From Pedobacter antarcticus (GTDB lineage: Bacteria > Bacteroidota > Bacteroidia > Sphingobacteriales > Sphingobacteriaceae), in the NCBI RefSeq assembly GCF_900112985.1, contig NZ_FONS01000001.1:803730-867729 (forward strand): a DNA stretch of 64,000 nt, read 5' to 3'. The position numbers were made by a program, and so were the translations under genes. The notes beneath the pieces were generated by a model. That model was not told the origin of the DNA and did no database searches. It worked only from the letters and a program-made list of their open reading frames with translations. Below, in pieces: positions 17,272 to 24,651 of the stretch. Each line of letters starts with the position of its first letter. The first letter of the stretch is position 1.

Positions 17272-18558
17272 TTATCCAGAATTTCTGCGGCGTTTTCTTT
17301 TCTTTTTCATTTGGTTAGCAAAATCCTGTTCCTCGTAATCTTCGCCTTGAGCTTCGGGAAGCAATCCGCCCAACGCTTCGATCAAACCATCTTCATGTTT
17401 GTCAGTATTTAAGAAATTGAACAGATGGTGTGGGGCTTCCTCGGGAAGATCTGCATCATCTGATGTGGGTGTTTTTGACTGTCGTATGTCTGGTTCTTTT
17501 TTCTCCGATTGACGACTACTATTCCAATAATCGTTAAAAGCGTTGGCAGAAAGTTCTGTTGCCAAACGTGAACCATTCCATACAGCTTTTGAGTTGTGGT
17601 CTATAAATGTCATTCCGTATATTCGGCCCGTATCATTTCTTCTTACCACGACATTAATACCTTGTTCTGCCAAATGCTTTTTAAAGCTCAATTCATCAGT
17701 TGTAGATTGCAGGGCAATGCTAACGGCGGATTTTAAGGTCTGTTTGGTGGGGCTGGTTTTCAAAGCCGTTTTGCATTTCGCAAAATGCAGTTCCAAAGCC
17801 GAAAGCCCTGCGCTCTTCCCGAATAATGAAGCCTTAAACGGATGCCCGGCTCTTTCACCATTTTCATTCAATGGAATGTACAATAAGCCCTGCTGCATTT
17901 TCCCTTGCAATTCGCCCTCTATTTTCTCGGCGGTAATATTGAACAGGGAAAGCAGGGCATTATATTCTCCCAATGTTTGATATTGGTAATAGTTTGGCAG
18001 GTGACGAACGACTGAAGCGATTTGGCTCTTAACATCGCCTGCCCGATAATCAACCGGACGGAAAACCTGATCAGTCTGATTACGCTCTTTGTCGGTGGCG
18101 GGTATCAACCCGTGTTGTTTTTCCAGTTCACGGCATACATTCATCGACCGCATTTTCTCGAATTTGTCCGAGATCTTTTTTCCCTGCTCATCCACGCAAA
18201 CCGATACAATGTGTATATGGCTGCGGCTGGTATCGGTATGTTTGAACACCACAAAAGGCTGTTCGCCGTAACCCATTTCCCGCATATACTGTTCTGCCAT
18301 TTCCCGATATTTTTCATTGCTTACCTTATCATTCGGGTCGGGATTGAGCGAAATATGCAGCGTATGTTTCTCGGTATTGCGGTTGGCTATTAGGTAAGGC
18401 GCAAAAGATTGGGCTAATTGTGCTACGGAATAATGCCCGTTAGCGGTTTCAATCATCTTACTGGCAAACAAAATTTGTCCGTTTTCATGCTCCACTTTGA
18501 GTTGATTGTATGCCAATGCCCCATATAAATTTCCGCTTCTACCGATTTTTGCTATCAT
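17272..18558 (-). CDS. mobB: Relaxase MobB
   Basis: The 428-aa protein has the relaxase core in its first 180 residues: the N-terminal MIAKIGRSGNLYGALAYN with a candidate catalytic tyrosine, then HTLHISLNPDP and the metal-binding FKHTDTSRSHIHIVSV. It nicks oriT and leads the strand into the recipient. The C-terminus is charged and ends in a lysine/arginine-rich tail. It lies two bases after mobA, so the two are co-transcribed. The porin operon of the cargo is convergent with its end. The nick site should lie in the mobA-traA intergenic region. Confidence 0.92.
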   Translation of the reverse strand: MIAKIGRSGNLYGALAYNQLKVEHENGQILFASKMIETANGHYSVAQLAQSFAPYLIANRNTEKHTLHISLNPDPNDKVSNEKYREMAEQYMREMGYGEQPFVVFKHTDTSRSHIHIVSVCVDEQGKKISDKFEKMRSMNVCRELEKQHGLIPATDKERNQTDQVFRPVDYRAGDVKSQIASVVRHLPNYYQYQTLGEYNALLSLFNITAEKIEGELQGKMQQGLLYIPLNENGERAGHPFKASLFGKSAGLSALELHFAKCKTALKTSPTKQTLKSAVSIALQSTTDELSFKKHLAEQGINVVVRRNDTGRIYGMTFIDHNSKAVWNGSRLATELSANAFNDYWNSSRQSEKKEPDIRQSKTPTSDDADLPEEAPHHLFNFLNTDKHEDGLIEALGGLLPEAQGEDYEEQDFANQMKKKRKRRRNSG

Positions 18559-18560
18559 TT

Positions 18561-19001
18561 CTAAGCTTGTTTTTTCAGGTGTTTTGCTTCAAATTCTTCG
18601 GTAAGTTGAATGATTTTTTGGCATAGCATCGCCATTTCAGCCGTCTGTTTTTCCAGTTTGTACAGGAATGCAGCCGCTTTTTTCTCGGTAAAATGCTTAT
18701 ACAGCAGCTTTACAATCTGGTTATAGTTTACACCAACGGAGCGAAATTGGCTATGAAACGAAGTCAATCGCATATAAAAATCAACCGTTCCTTTGTCAAT
18801 TTTTACTGATTTCATTTCCTTACCGAACAACAAGCCGATGATAAATTTTGCTTTATTGGTCATTCCCGATGCATCAAAAAGCGATAAAAGTTTCGTGTTT
18901 TCTTCGTCTGTAAGACGGAAAACGTGGCGGTGGATGCTTGGGTCTGTTTTGGGTGTCCGTCCACCCTTATTCTGTTTTTTGTTTCTGTTCTCGTTCATCA
19001 C
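18561..19001 (-). CDS. mobA: Relaxosome accessory protein MobA
   Basis: The 146-aa basic protein has a ribbon-helix-helix-like N-terminal part (HRHVFRLTDEENTKLLSLFDASGMTNKAKFIIGLLFG), a middle region (GVNYNQIVKLLYKHF) and a C-terminal coiled coil. This matches the accessory DNA-binding proteins that load the relaxase at oriT; in Bacteroidetes nomenclature it is MobA. It is the first gene of the mobA-mobB unit and is divergent from traA, with the oriT-like hairpin only 64 bases upstream. Confidence 0.88.
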   Translation of the reverse strand: MMNENRNKKQNKGGRTPKTDPSIHRHVFRLTDEENTKLLSLFDASGMTNKAKFIIGLLFGKEMKSVKIDKGTVDFYMRLTSFHSQFRSVGVNYNQIVKLLYKHFTEKKAAAFLYKLEKQTAEMAMLCQKIIQLTEEFEAKHLKKQA

Positions 19002-19051
19002 AAATCCATTTTAAAATCCATACAAAACCCTGACTTCGGAAGGTGTTTTCT

Positions 19052-19120
19052 GCCCCCTGCAAAGGGCAAGTTGTTTTGAGGCACTAACTCGGTTTCGAGT
19101 GCCTCAAAACACAACTTGCC
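19052..19120. other. Probable oriT with long inverted repeat
   Basis: The arm GGCAAGTTG plus TTTTGAGGCACT (19065-19085) pairs with AGTGCCTCAAAA plus CAACTTGCC (19098-19120). There is one two-base bulge, and the loop is near AACTCGGTTTCG. Directly before it TGCCC and GGGCA form a second short dyad. The position next to mobA and the size fit an origin of transfer. The nick site itself is not identified. Confidence 0.65.
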
Positions 19121-19298
19121 GTGTTCCGGTGAACACAAAAATCCGCCCTGCGGGACGGATTGAATGTAACAGGGAAAAAGGTCTCGATGCCGTTGCTGTT
19201 ACCCTCCGATTTGTCAAAAGTCTTTTGCATAAATCCGTTAATAAAAATCATTTTACAAAGTAAGCACCTGTACGTAAGAGTATTGCAATGCAATACCC

Positions 19299-19338
19299 GG
19301 ACAAACACTGCCTTTGAACGCCAAACACTGCCATACAT
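19299..19338 (+). repeat. Phased decamer array upstream of traA
   Basis: The units GGACAAACAC, TGCCTTTGAA, CGCCAAACAC and TGCCATACAT follow each other with a period of 10. The stretch 19303-19333 matches 35555-35585 at 27 of 31 positions. Confidence 0.75.
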
Positions 19339-19447
19339 CTTACAGCAGGTAAATTATCCGTTTTATTTGCCTTACAGTTTTAATGCAGGCAGTAAAAAAT
19401 GTATTTAACCAGGAAGGGAAATCGGGTTTGCAAACAGGCAGTTTGCC

Positions 19448-19495
19448 ATAAAAGCATAAAACTATAAAAGCGTAAAAGCATAAAAGCGGTAAAGC
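19448..19495 (+). repeat. Six tandem 8-bp repeats (ATAAAAGC), candidate partition site
   Basis: The units are ATAAAAGC, ATAAAACT, ATAAAAGC, GTAAAAGC, ATAAAAGC and GGTAAAGC, without spacers. They lie about 190 bases before the ParA gene, which is followed by two small DUF3408 proteins. Contiguous 7-8 bp repeats are typical binding sites of ribbon-helix-helix partition proteins. Confidence 0.65.
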
Positions 19496-19682
19496 ATTTT
19501 GTTTTCTGCAAGGTTTACAACCTGCCAAATCATACTCCTTACAAGGTTGTAGGGAAAGCGTAAAACGGCACAGGAACATTCCAAAATGCCAATGCAGGAA
19601 TACAGTTAAAAAGGAATATTCCAATAGACAAATATTTAAACCTGTAAAACAGGTAAAGCGTGTAACAATAAATTTTTAAATA

Positions 19683-20450
19683 ATGGAAACAAAGAAGAAA
19701 ACCTTAAAAATCAGCTTTTCTACCCAAAAAGGCGGCGTGGGAAAATCAACAATGACCACCTTGCTAGCAAGTGTGCTTCATTACCGTTTAGGATATAACG
19801 TGTTGGTAATGGACTGCGACTTTCCACAGCACAGCCTGACCAATATGCGTGAACGGGATAAGAAAACCCTGATGCAAAATGACTACCACAAAAAAGCGGC
19901 AATGAAGCAATTCCAGACCATCAACAAAAAGGCATATCCGATTATCAAAAGCAAGGCTGAAAATGCTTTGGATAAAGCGTCGGAATATGTAAGCCAGTCG
20001 GCAGTTGCGCCCGATGTTATTTTCTTCGACTTGCCCGGAACTGCCAATACCAAAGGTGTATTGACAACCTTAAAAATAATGGACTTTATCTTTTCGCCAA
20101 TTACAGCCGACCGCTTAGTAGTGGAAAGCACATTGGGCTTTACCAAAGCCTTTCTTGAACTTCCCAAAACTATTGAGGGCAATGAGCAACAAGAGCTGTG
20201 GCTGTTCTGGAACCAAGTGGACGGTAGGGAAAAAACAGGTTTGTACGAGGCATATCAAAGTGTCATTAAAACACTCAACCTGCCCATAATGGAAACAAGG
20301 ATAATGGACAGTAAGCGTTTCCGAAAGGAAACGGACGATACCGAAAGTTATGTGTTCCGGTCAAGCCTGCTACCTGCAGAACCTCAATTGATGAAGGCAA
20401 CCAAAATGGATTTGTTTGTCGAGGAATTTTTGAAAATCACACATCTATAA
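19683..20450 (+). CDS. traA: ParA-family ATPase TraA
   Basis: The 255-aa protein starts with the deviant Walker A of ParA/MinD (STQKGGVGKSTMTT, about residues 11-24), then MDCDFPQHSL and the A' region VIFFDLPGTAN. It is the first gene of the transfer operon in this ICE family. ParA proteins move or position DNA through a partner that binds a centromere. The partner here is probably one of the DUF3408 proteins directly downstream, with the tandem repeats at 19448-19495 as the binding site. The gene is divergent from mobA. Confidence 0.88.
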   Translation: METKKKTLKISFSTQKGGVGKSTMTTLLASVLHYRLGYNVLVMDCDFPQHSLTNMRERDKKTLMQNDYHKKAAMKQFQTINKKAYPIIKSKAENALDKASEYVSQSAVAPDVIFFDLPGTANTKGVLTTLKIMDFIFSPITADRLVVESTLGFTKAFLELPKTIEGNEQQELWLFWNQVDGREKTGLYEAYQSVIKTLNLPIMETRIMDSKRFRKETDDTESYVFRSSLLPAEPQLMKATKMDLFVEEFLKITHL

Positions 20451-20462
20451 AATCATTCAGCT

Positions 20463-20873
20463 ATGAGTTCAGATAACAAAAACGAAGATTTTAAAAAGCC
20501 AAATGTTGATGAAGATTATTTGATGAACATCATCAGCGGTGATGAGCCAGTTGCTCCACCTCAAAATAATCAGCAACAGGAAGAACCAAACGAAATCAAG
20601 CCCAAACCCAGGGAAAAATCCCGAAGCAATTCGTCAAAGAAAGCGGACTATGACGAAACATTTTTGGTCAATCGCTTTCCGTCAGGTCGAAGCGGCAAAG
20701 TGGTTTACATACGTCCTGAATATCACGAAAGGTTGCTCCGCATTGTGCAGTTAACTAGGGAAGAAAAAACAACACTCTACTCATACATTGACAATATCCT
20801 TGAACACCACTTTAGGGAGTTCGGGGACGATATTACAGATTATTTCAACGAACGCTTTAAACCCATTTTATAA
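20463..20873 (+). CDS. DUF3408 protein (TraB-like)
   Basis: The 136-aa protein has an acidic, disordered first half and a conserved C-terminal domain with KVVYIRPEYHERLLRIVQLTREEKTTLYSYIDNILEHHF, the DUF3408 signature. The strand-helix-helix pattern suggests a ribbon-helix-helix fold. The gene starts 13 bases after traA and its stop overlaps the start of the next gene (TAATG). Being small, tandem and next to ParA, it is a good candidate for a centromere-binding partner; this is inference. Confidence 0.8.
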   Translation: MSSDNKNEDFKKPNVDEDYLMNIISGDEPVAPPQNNQQQEEPNEIKPKPREKSRSNSSKKADYDETFLVNRFPSGRSGKVVYIRPEYHERLLRIVQLTREEKTTLYSYIDNILEHHFREFGDDITDYFNERFKPIL

Positions 20874-21178
20874 TGAAGAATGCAAATAAAAAGAGGAACG
20901 CTATTGTTGCAAACAATACTTCCGCCATCACAAAAAACGAAGTACAAACAAGCTATGAGCAAACATTTCTGCAAATGGATACAGTGCAGGCACGAGGTAA
21001 CAAGAGCATCTACCTAAGCCCGGAGCATCACGAACGATTGACTCGTATTATACAGATAATTGGCGATGACAAAATACCGTTGTTCGCCTATCTGAACAAT
21101 ATTCTTGACCATCACTTTAAAGTGTTTGAAGATGCGATTTCAAAGGAGTATAAAGAAAAATACAAAGCGTTGTTTTAA
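20873..21178 (+). CDS. DUF3408 protein, paralogue of the preceding gene (TraC-like)
   Basis: The 101-aa protein repeats the domain of its neighbour with KSIYLSPEHHERLTRIIQIIGDDKIPLFAYLNNILDHHF, preceded by a shorter basic N-terminus. Its ATG overlaps the stop of the previous gene, so translation is coupled. Two DUF3408 copies after a ParA gene are usual in these elements. They may form a heteromeric DNA-binding partner of TraA or act in transfer regulation. Confidence 0.8.
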   Translation: MKNANKKRNAIVANNTSAITKNEVQTSYEQTFLQMDTVQARGNKSIYLSPEHHERLTRIIQIIGDDKIPLFAYLNNILDHHFKVFEDAISKEYKEKYKALF

Positions 21179-21190
21179 AATTCTCGATTT

Positions 21191-21826
21191 ATGGAAATAG
21201 TAATTGTGATATGCCTGCTAATCGTGATTATACTGCTTTTGCAGGATAAGATTGTCATTCATAAAAGGTCGGAGCAAAAGCCCAAACAGGAAAAAGTTAA
21301 CCCGAACCTGCCCGATATTATGGGACAGCCCAAGCCAATAAGAAGCCTTTCACTGCCAAACACTGCCAATGAAAGCCAAATAGCCGAACCGGAGATAAAC
21401 CCTGATAATTTAGACATTGATTACGACGAGAACGAAGATGTCAGTATTCAGGTTCCGCAAGAAGAGCTGGACGATGTTTTCAGAAATATGCCTGATTTGG
21501 AGGAAGAGGAAGAAGAATGGAACAGGTATGGAATTTCCGGTGGTGATAGCAGTCTTGCCCAAGGGGTTACCTATGAAGAACTAAGCTCCGTAGGAGTCTT
21601 GCTCCAAAAAGAACGTTTGGAACAAGCTCAAAAGGAAACAGCGGTAGCCATAGTTCAAAGATTACAAGGGACTGAATTATTCGCCCTGCTGGAAAATTCC
21701 ATTGAGGGTGCATCCCGAAAGATTGCCGAACTTTTGGACAGTACAATCACTTCTGAAACGGAAGTCCGCTCTTCCTTAATGCGGAAAAATAATCTGGAGG
21801 ATTTTGATATCGGGGATTTTGTCTGA
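21191..21826 (+). CDS. TraD-like membrane-anchored conjugation protein
   Basis: The 211-aa protein has one N-terminal membrane anchor (VIVICLLIVIILLL, residues 4-17). An acidic disordered region follows (PDLEEEEEEWNRYGISG), then a C-terminal helical part (GVTYEELSSVGVLLQKERLEQAQKETAVAIVQRLQGTELF). This is the protein annotated TraD in many Bacteroidetes ICEs. Its function is unknown. A three-unit version of the phased decamer lies inside its coding sequence (21354-21383). Confidence 0.7.
   Translation: MEIVIVICLLIVIILLLQDKIVIHKRSEQKPKQEKVNPNLPDIMGQPKPIRSLSLPNTANESQIAEPEINPDNLDIDYDENEDVSIQVPQEELDDVFRNMPDLEEEEEEWNRYGISGGDSSLAQGVTYEELSSVGVLLQKERLEQAQKETAVAIVQRLQGTELFALLENSIEGASRKIAELLDSTITSETEVRSSLMRKNNLEDFDIGDFV
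21354..21383 (+). repeat. Three phased decamers inside the traD-like gene
   Basis: TGCCAAACAC, TGCCAATGAA and AGCCAAATAG follow with a period of 10, in a segment coding for part of the linker after the membrane anchor. Confidence 0.45.
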
Positions 21827-21873
21827 AAGGCAATTCCCCTTTATTGTTTATGAACAAATAACAACATACGATC

Positions 21874-22698
21874 ATGAAAAGAGAATTGCCAATCATCAAT
21901 ATTCATGGTACTGATTTCTTTATTGATGTAGAAAGTCTAAGCTTGAAAGAAAGAGCAAATGAAAATAACTTTATTCCTTTTGGTTATATGGCCGATGTAC
22001 CTGGGGGATATGAATTTGAGTATGGGCTGGATAGCAGGAACATCCACACCATCTGGACAGACGAAGAAAGTGTAAGGATAAAAATACCTGAGTTGGTAGA
22101 ACTTGATCCTTTTGGTATGTCGCAAAGGTATCAAGTATCAATGGAACAGCTAAAAGGGAAAACGGATTTTGAAATTATGGTAGACCAACAGGCCTTTGAT
22201 CTCAGAGTAAATAAAGGTGTTCTTCCGACCATAGATATTGCAGGAGATTTATTTTATGTGGTGCTCGACAAAGATCGGCTTATCCCTAAGGATGATCCAC
22301 AGTCCGTGGGAATACCCATGCCGTCTTTCATACAGTATGACCAGGTACTCGGAGAGAATGTATTTGCCTACGACCCCAAAAAACGAGAAATAAAAGAACT
22401 CGATTATTTGAAGATAACGGAAATTCCAAAAAACCTTATAGCAGTCAGACTACCGTATAGTTTCTCGCTAGATCCTGTAGGCTGGAATTGGCAGAATAAC
22501 CGGGACGCAAAAACTGCCTTGAAAACATCAAACCTCAGCATGCACTTTAGCTCCCCCAAAATACCTTGGGAAAAAACAGATCTGCCCGATATTATCAAAG
22601 AAAATTTGGAAGAATTGAGACAAAAGAAAGTAGAAAAGATAAAATCTGGTCTAACGAAACCTTTAGTCAATAAGCGTAATCGTGGTCGCAGAATATAA
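21874..22698 (+). CDS. Unknown ICE protein, first of two tandem paralogues (274 aa)
   Basis: I do not recognise this family. The protein has no signal peptide or membrane segment. It contains DPFGMSQRYQ, then FDLRVNKGVLPTIDIAGDLFYVVLDKDRLIPKDDPQSVG and DPVGWNWQNN, and ends in a basic tail (NKRNRGRRI). All three blocks recur in the same order in the next gene. It lies between the traD-like gene and traE, a place normally without such genes, and both copies end before a terminator. The paired DPxG motifs may mark repeated beta-rich modules. It could be cargo or an accessory transfer protein. Confidence 0.7.
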   Translation: MKRELPIINIHGTDFFIDVESLSLKERANENNFIPFGYMADVPGGYEFEYGLDSRNIHTIWTDEESVRIKIPELVELDPFGMSQRYQVSMEQLKGKTDFEIMVDQQAFDLRVNKGVLPTIDIAGDLFYVVLDKDRLIPKDDPQSVGIPMPSFIQYDQVLGENVFAYDPKKREIKELDYLKITEIPKNLIAVRLPYSFSLDPVGWNWQNNRDAKTALKTSNLSMHFSSPKIPWEKTDLPDIIKENLEELRQKKVEKIKSGLTKPLVNKRNRGRRI

Positions 22699-22725
22699 TC
22701 ATTACAGTAACTTAAGAATAGAATT

Positions 22726-23805
22726 ATGATTAAAAAAGATGATCCCGATTATATTCTGGAAGAATATAGAGGGCATATAATAGCAAGTCACAAGAACAAT
22801 GTACCGGAAAAGTCTACAGACAATCTTATCATCACCTACCGAAAAGAGGACTTTCCTGAATATGGGTATATTGTTGGACTGGACGATAGCAAAATGTCAG
22901 GACGCAGGAAGGCATTTCCTCATAATATGGACGACGCAAAGGGCTATATAGACTGGCTGGAAAGAAAGCCGGAAATCGAAATTGACGGAACTAAATATCT
23001 TTTCGATATAAACCAACTAGCATTAGTCGAGAAAGACCGACCTGAAGAAAGGAAACTGTTTTTTGACGAGATGAAAGACTATGGTACACACTATGAGTTT
23101 GTGTACAACAGGAACTCCAAACGCCTTGATGCAGAAAGAACAGAAAATGGAATAGATGCCTACATTACCGGAAAACACAGCTTTGCTATTATTACGGTAC
23201 CAAGAATGGGCGATATTGACCCGACGGGTATGAGCAGTAAGTACAATTGCTCCCTTGACTATATTCGTCAAAATAGCGATTTGGATATAATGATTAAGGA
23301 AGCTTATGACATGCGGGTAAACAAGGGGATGTTACCTACGATTGAAATTGAGGAGCACACATTCTATGTGGATCTGCGAATGGATAAACTTAGGCCCAAA
23401 GATGATTTTTTATCCAATGGTATTGGGTTCTCCCAAATTGAAGACTACTTCAATGATACAACTGAAAAATATGTCATACCCTATAATCCTCAAAAAAAAG
23501 AATTGGGTGAAATAGACTATGAAACCATTACCAAAATCCCCAAAGATTTGGTAGTAGTGGAAATACCAAGCGAGATTAAAATGGACCCGATAGGTTGGAA
23601 CAGACTGCACGGATTCGATCTTAAAGACGGGTTGAGGGAAACAGGATTACAAATGAATTTTACCGCAAAACAAGCCAAATGGGAAGACATCTATGTTCCT
23701 CAAAAAATCAAAGAAAATTTAGCGCAACTAAAAAGAGAAAAGCAGCAGAACAAACCCATTAAAACCTCACAGCACCAACAAAGTAAAAAAGGGCGGAAAA
23801 TGTAG
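22726..23805 (+). CDS. Unknown ICE protein, second tandem paralogue (359 aa)
   Basis: The C-terminal 275 residues match the preceding protein in motif order: DPTGMSSKYN, then YDMRVNKGMLPTIEIEEHTFYVDLRMDKLRPKDDFLSNG, then DPIGWNRLHG and a basic tail. It has an extra N-terminal block of about 85 residues (YRGHIIASHKNNVPEK, then GYIDWLERKPEIEIDG) that the first copy lacks. The duplication is old, with roughly one third to one half identity by eye. A terminator follows at 23825-23857. The function is unknown. Confidence 0.7.
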   Translation: MIKKDDPDYILEEYRGHIIASHKNNVPEKSTDNLIITYRKEDFPEYGYIVGLDDSKMSGRRKAFPHNMDDAKGYIDWLERKPEIEIDGTKYLFDINQLALVEKDRPEERKLFFDEMKDYGTHYEFVYNRNSKRLDAERTENGIDAYITGKHSFAIITVPRMGDIDPTGMSSKYNCSLDYIRQNSDLDIMIKEAYDMRVNKGMLPTIEIEEHTFYVDLRMDKLRPKDDFLSNGIGFSQIEDYFNDTTEKYVIPYNPQKKELGEIDYETITKIPKDLVVVEIPSEIKMDPIGWNRLHGFDLKDGLRETGLQMNFTAKQAKWEDIYVPQKIKENLAQLKREKQQNKPIKTSQHQQSKKGRKM

Positions 23806-23824
23806 AATACCTCCCTGGTCAACC

Positions 23825-23857
23825 AACGTCAAACCGTAAAAAGTTTGGCGTTTTTTT
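23825..23857 (+). terminator. Terminator after the tandem paralogues
   Basis: AACGTCAAAC (23825-23834) pairs with GTTTGGCGTT (23843-23852) with one G-U pair, followed by a run of T. It separates the traA-led operon from the traE-led operon. Confidence 0.85.
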
Positions 23858-23878
23858 ATGTCTAAGCATCTACTGTAA

Positions 23879-23918
23879 TGCCACTCGCGGCCAAATACTT
23901 CCTCTGACTGCCACTTTA
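23879..23918 (+). repeat. Phased decamer array upstream of traE
   Basis: TGCCACTCGC, GGCCAAATAC, TTCCTCTGAC and TGCCACTTTA follow with a period of 10, right after the terminator and 86 bases before traE. Confidence 0.7.
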
Positions 23919-24004
23919 AGGCAATCCCTCTTTTTCCATTAGACATTTGTTCCGAAAGCTCGCAAGGTGCGGGATAAACAGTAACAAATTAATGTGTTTC
24001 AATT

Positions 24005-24310
24005 ATGGAAAAACAGAGAAAAAAAGTTTTGCTGGCAGCAGTGGCAACGTTGTCAGCAATGGGTGCTCTTGCACAGGGAAATGGTTCAGCAGGTATCAAC
24101 GAAGCTACCCAAATGGTAACAAGCTATTTCGACCCCGCAACCAAGTTAATATACGCCATCGGCGCGGTGGTTGGGCTCATCGGAGGCGTTAAGGTGTACA
24201 ACAAGTTTAGCTCCGGCGACCCCGACACTTCTAAAACTGCAGCAAGCTGGTTTGGTGCGTGTATCTTCTTGATTGTTGCAGCTACTATCCTGCGCTCATT
24301 CTTCCTTTAA
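24005..24310 (+). CDS. traE: Conjugation protein TraE (DUF4134, VirB2-like)
   Basis: The 101-aa protein has a cleavable-looking N-terminal segment ending in GALAQG and two hydrophobic helices (LIYAIGAVVGLIGGVKVYN; WFGACIFLIVAATILRSFF). This is the DUF4134 pattern, a pilin-like subunit comparable to VirB2. It heads the second transfer operon behind the decamer array and is followed closely by traF. Confidence 0.88.
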   Translation: MEKQRKKVLLAAVATLSAMGALAQGNGSAGINEATQMVTSYFDPATKLIYAIGAVVGLIGGVKVYNKFSSGDPDTSKTAASWFGACIFLIVAATILRSFFL

Positions 24311-24321
24311 TCCTGTGCCTT

Positions 24322-24651
24322 ATGAATTATAATATCAACAAAGGCATCGGAAGAACGGTGGAATTTAGAGGCCTGAAGGCTCAATACCTTTTCATCTTCG
24401 CTGGAGGACTGCTCGGTACGCTCATCTTCGTGATGGTACTGTACATGGCGGGTGTAAATTCCTACATCTGCTTGTTCCTTGGCGCAGGTGGAGCTTCGCT
24501 CATTGTATGGCAGACTTTTTCGCTAAACAGGAAGTACGGCGAACACGGCTTGATGAAAATTGCAGCAAACAAAAGGCACCCCCGCTATATCATTTGCCGC
24601 AAGCCTGTACACCGCTATTTAAAATTCACACCTAAACAGAACACGGTATGA
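24322..24651 (+). CDS. traF: Conjugation protein TraF (DUF4133, VirB3-like)
   Basis: The chosen start is the ATG at 24322 (MNYNINKGIGRTVEFRGLKAQY), which matches the family's usual N-terminus. The frame stays open upstream but would overlap traE. The 109-aa protein has two membrane helices (YLFIFAGGLLGTLIFVMVLYM; SYICLFLGAGGASLIVW) and a basic C-terminus, as in VirB3-like proteins of the inner-membrane complex. Its stop overlaps the traG start by 4 bases. Confidence 0.88.
   Translation: MNYNINKGIGRTVEFRGLKAQYLFIFAGGLLGTLIFVMVLYMAGVNSYICLFLGAGGASLIVWQTFSLNRKYGEHGLMKIAANKRHPRYIICRKPVHRYLKFTPKQNTV

Larger units (their letters stand above)
19002..19682. other. Intergenic control region between mobA and traA
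   Basis: This 681-base stretch holds no convincing gene. It contains an oriT-like inverted repeat (19065-19120) and a hairpin with AATCCG / CGGATT arms near 19139-19161. It also has a short palindrome GTATTGC AAT GCAATAC (19280-19296), a phased decamer array (19299-19338), six tandem 8-bp repeats (19448-19495) and the dyad ACCTGTAAAACAGGT (19640-19654). Confidence 0.7.

Noticed and set aside
17543..18393. Plus-strand frames opposite mobB
   Set aside because: mobB has a complete relaxase pattern; the opposite frames are shadows.
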